A stretch of DNA of 32,601 nt. It comes from Pleurotus djamor. Taxonomy: Eukaryota; Basidiomycota; Agaricomycetes; Agaricales; Pleurotaceae. Below, piece after piece: positions 32,006 through 32,601 of this stretch; within the stretch, counting starts at the first letter, position 1; every line of letters starts with the position of its first letter. The notes below the pieces were generated by a model, which ran no database searches, had not been told where the DNA came from, and saw nothing but the letters and a program-made list of their open reading frames with translations. The position numbers and the translations under genes were made by a program. The stretch spans positions 1 to 32,601 of the forward strand of contig JAPEVF010000513.1 in assembly GCA_029747585.1 (NCBI GenBank), given 5' to 3'.

Positions 32006-32601
32006 TCACAGTGATGGATAAACTGATCTGTGATGACGTTGACGTTGATCTGTGTCTGCCGCAAGCCACCTTTTCCCGTGTGTCAAATCCCATTGTGCTA
32101 ATAGGTTGGCTGTGGGAATGGAGTTGGGAGGTATAGCGGCAATGAGCACACGAGGATCTGCGAGGTACTGGGAGAGGCTGGCTAAGAGGCTCTTGCGTAT
32201 GTACTGCTCTGAGGGCGTGGCTGAGGCAGCATCGTCCTGTACGACGAGGATGAATGTTTTGAGATTGGATTGTGTGAACAATGTCTCAAAGATGGACTTG
32301 AGAATGGATATGGTGTTGGCGGCGGTGCGAAGGTCTGGTTGGAATGCGTGAGGACCTTGGATACGAAGGTGGCAGGAAAAGTGAGTGAGGTTTGGGAAGA
32401 GGATTGGGATGGCGGCGGCTGAGCGTGGAATGTCACCGACAAAGACGAGGTGTGTGAGGGCGTGACAAGCGGCGGAGGGGGCCAGGGAGTTGGAGGGCCA
32501 GTAGGCGAGGGGCCCACAGACGGTGAGGTGTTTGAGGCCGGTGGGAGAGTCTGCCAGGATGGTGGGAAAGTCGTCGATGTCGATGTAGAGGGAGACGAGG
32601 G
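32006..32601 (-). CDS. F-box/LRR-like protein, C-terminal part (partial at window edge)
   Basis: An uninterrupted frame from the right edge to the stop, about 197 codons; the N-terminus lies outside the window. The repeated pattern of short hydrophobic strands with L-x-x-L and P-x-L (FPTILADSPTGLKHLTVCG, ALTHLVFVGDIPRSAAAIP, LFPNLTHFSCHLRI) looks like the degenerate leucine-rich repeats of the F-box-like proteins that are greatly expanded in Agaricomycetes. The later KTFILVVQDD and YLADPRVLIAAI strands and the final HGKRWLAADTDQ, close to the C-terminal end of such proteins, fit. The F-box itself would be N-terminal and is not visible. No intron is needed in the visible part. Confidence 0.6.
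   Translation of the reverse strand, partial: LVSLYIDIDDFPTILADSPTGLKHLTVCGPLAYWPSNSLAPSAACHALTHLVFVGDIPRSAAAIPILFPNLTHFSCHLRIQGPHAFQPDLRTAANTISILKSIFETLFTQSNLKTFILVVQDDAASATPSEQYIRKSLLASLSQYLADPRVLIAAIPPNSIPTANLLAQWDLTHGKRWLAADTDQRQRHHRSVYPSL

Noticed and set aside
32052..32351. 99-codon plus-strand open frame opposite the F-box-like gene
   Set aside because: Antisense to a longer uninterrupted frame with leucine-rich repeat pattern running to the window edge.

Overview
The window is nuclear DNA from a filamentous basidiomycete, most likely an Agaricomycete. The genes are dense and split by many short introns (about 41-134 nt, mostly 50-60) with GT..AG ends. Intergenic gaps are a few hundred bases, and the reading frames resemble mushroom-forming fungi in style (F-box-like proteins, a membrane-anchored acetyltransferase and methyltransferase, Ser/Pro-rich proteins). 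I rebuilt 20 gene models by joining exons by hand. Each joined model keeps a continuous frame to a stop, except for two genes where single-base indels in the assembly break it. The last gene runs off the right edge.

Layout, left to right: eIF4E (-) and a mitochondrial carrier of the Mtm1/SLC25A39-40 type (+) diverge. A run of four minus-strand genes follows: Vam7-like PX-SNARE, membrane-anchored methyltransferase, DUF7053-like protein, and AMPK gamma subunit Snf4. Snf4 diverges from an Ssh4-like TM/SPRY/PPxY ubiquitin-ligase adaptor (+). Cytosolic aspartyl-tRNA synthetase (-) diverges from mitochondrial aspartate aminotransferase (+) over a 219-bp shared promoter. Then come an unrecognised 751-aa Ser/Pro-rich protein (+), Elongator subunit Elp5 (-), a membrane GNAT acetyltransferase (-), and a dienelactone-hydrolase-family enzyme with very small exons (+). 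EF-1alpha (-) has a 5'UTR intron and is followed by a PAS-kinase-like protein kinase (-) diverging from ribosomal protein eL32 (+). The right part holds a Memo-family protein (+), a histidine-phosphatase (Tfc7-like) protein (-), an Stm1/SERBP1-type RGG protein (-), and the C-terminal part of an F-box/LRR-like protein (-).

Seven genes act in translation or tRNA function: eIF4E, AspRS, Elp5, EF-1alpha, eL32, Stm1-like and, if the assignment holds, the Tfc7-like RNA polymerase III factor. Two genes, Snf4 and the PAS-kinase-like protein, belong to nutrient/energy signalling families. I see no transposon, tRNA, rRNA or CRISPR array. The sequence carries many N bases, densest from about 18.3 to 22.7 kb, and apparent indels in SNF4 and the STM1 homologue, so it is a draft-quality assembly.

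The most interesting non-coding signals are an 18-bp stem hairpin just downstream of the STM1-like stop codon, and a telomere-like GGGTTAGGAGT word shared by the AspRS/AAT promoter and the EF-1alpha upstream region. I did not find a clearly new multi-gene system. The best candidates for uncharacterised biology are the 751-aa protein, the membrane methyltransferase and the membrane GNAT protein.
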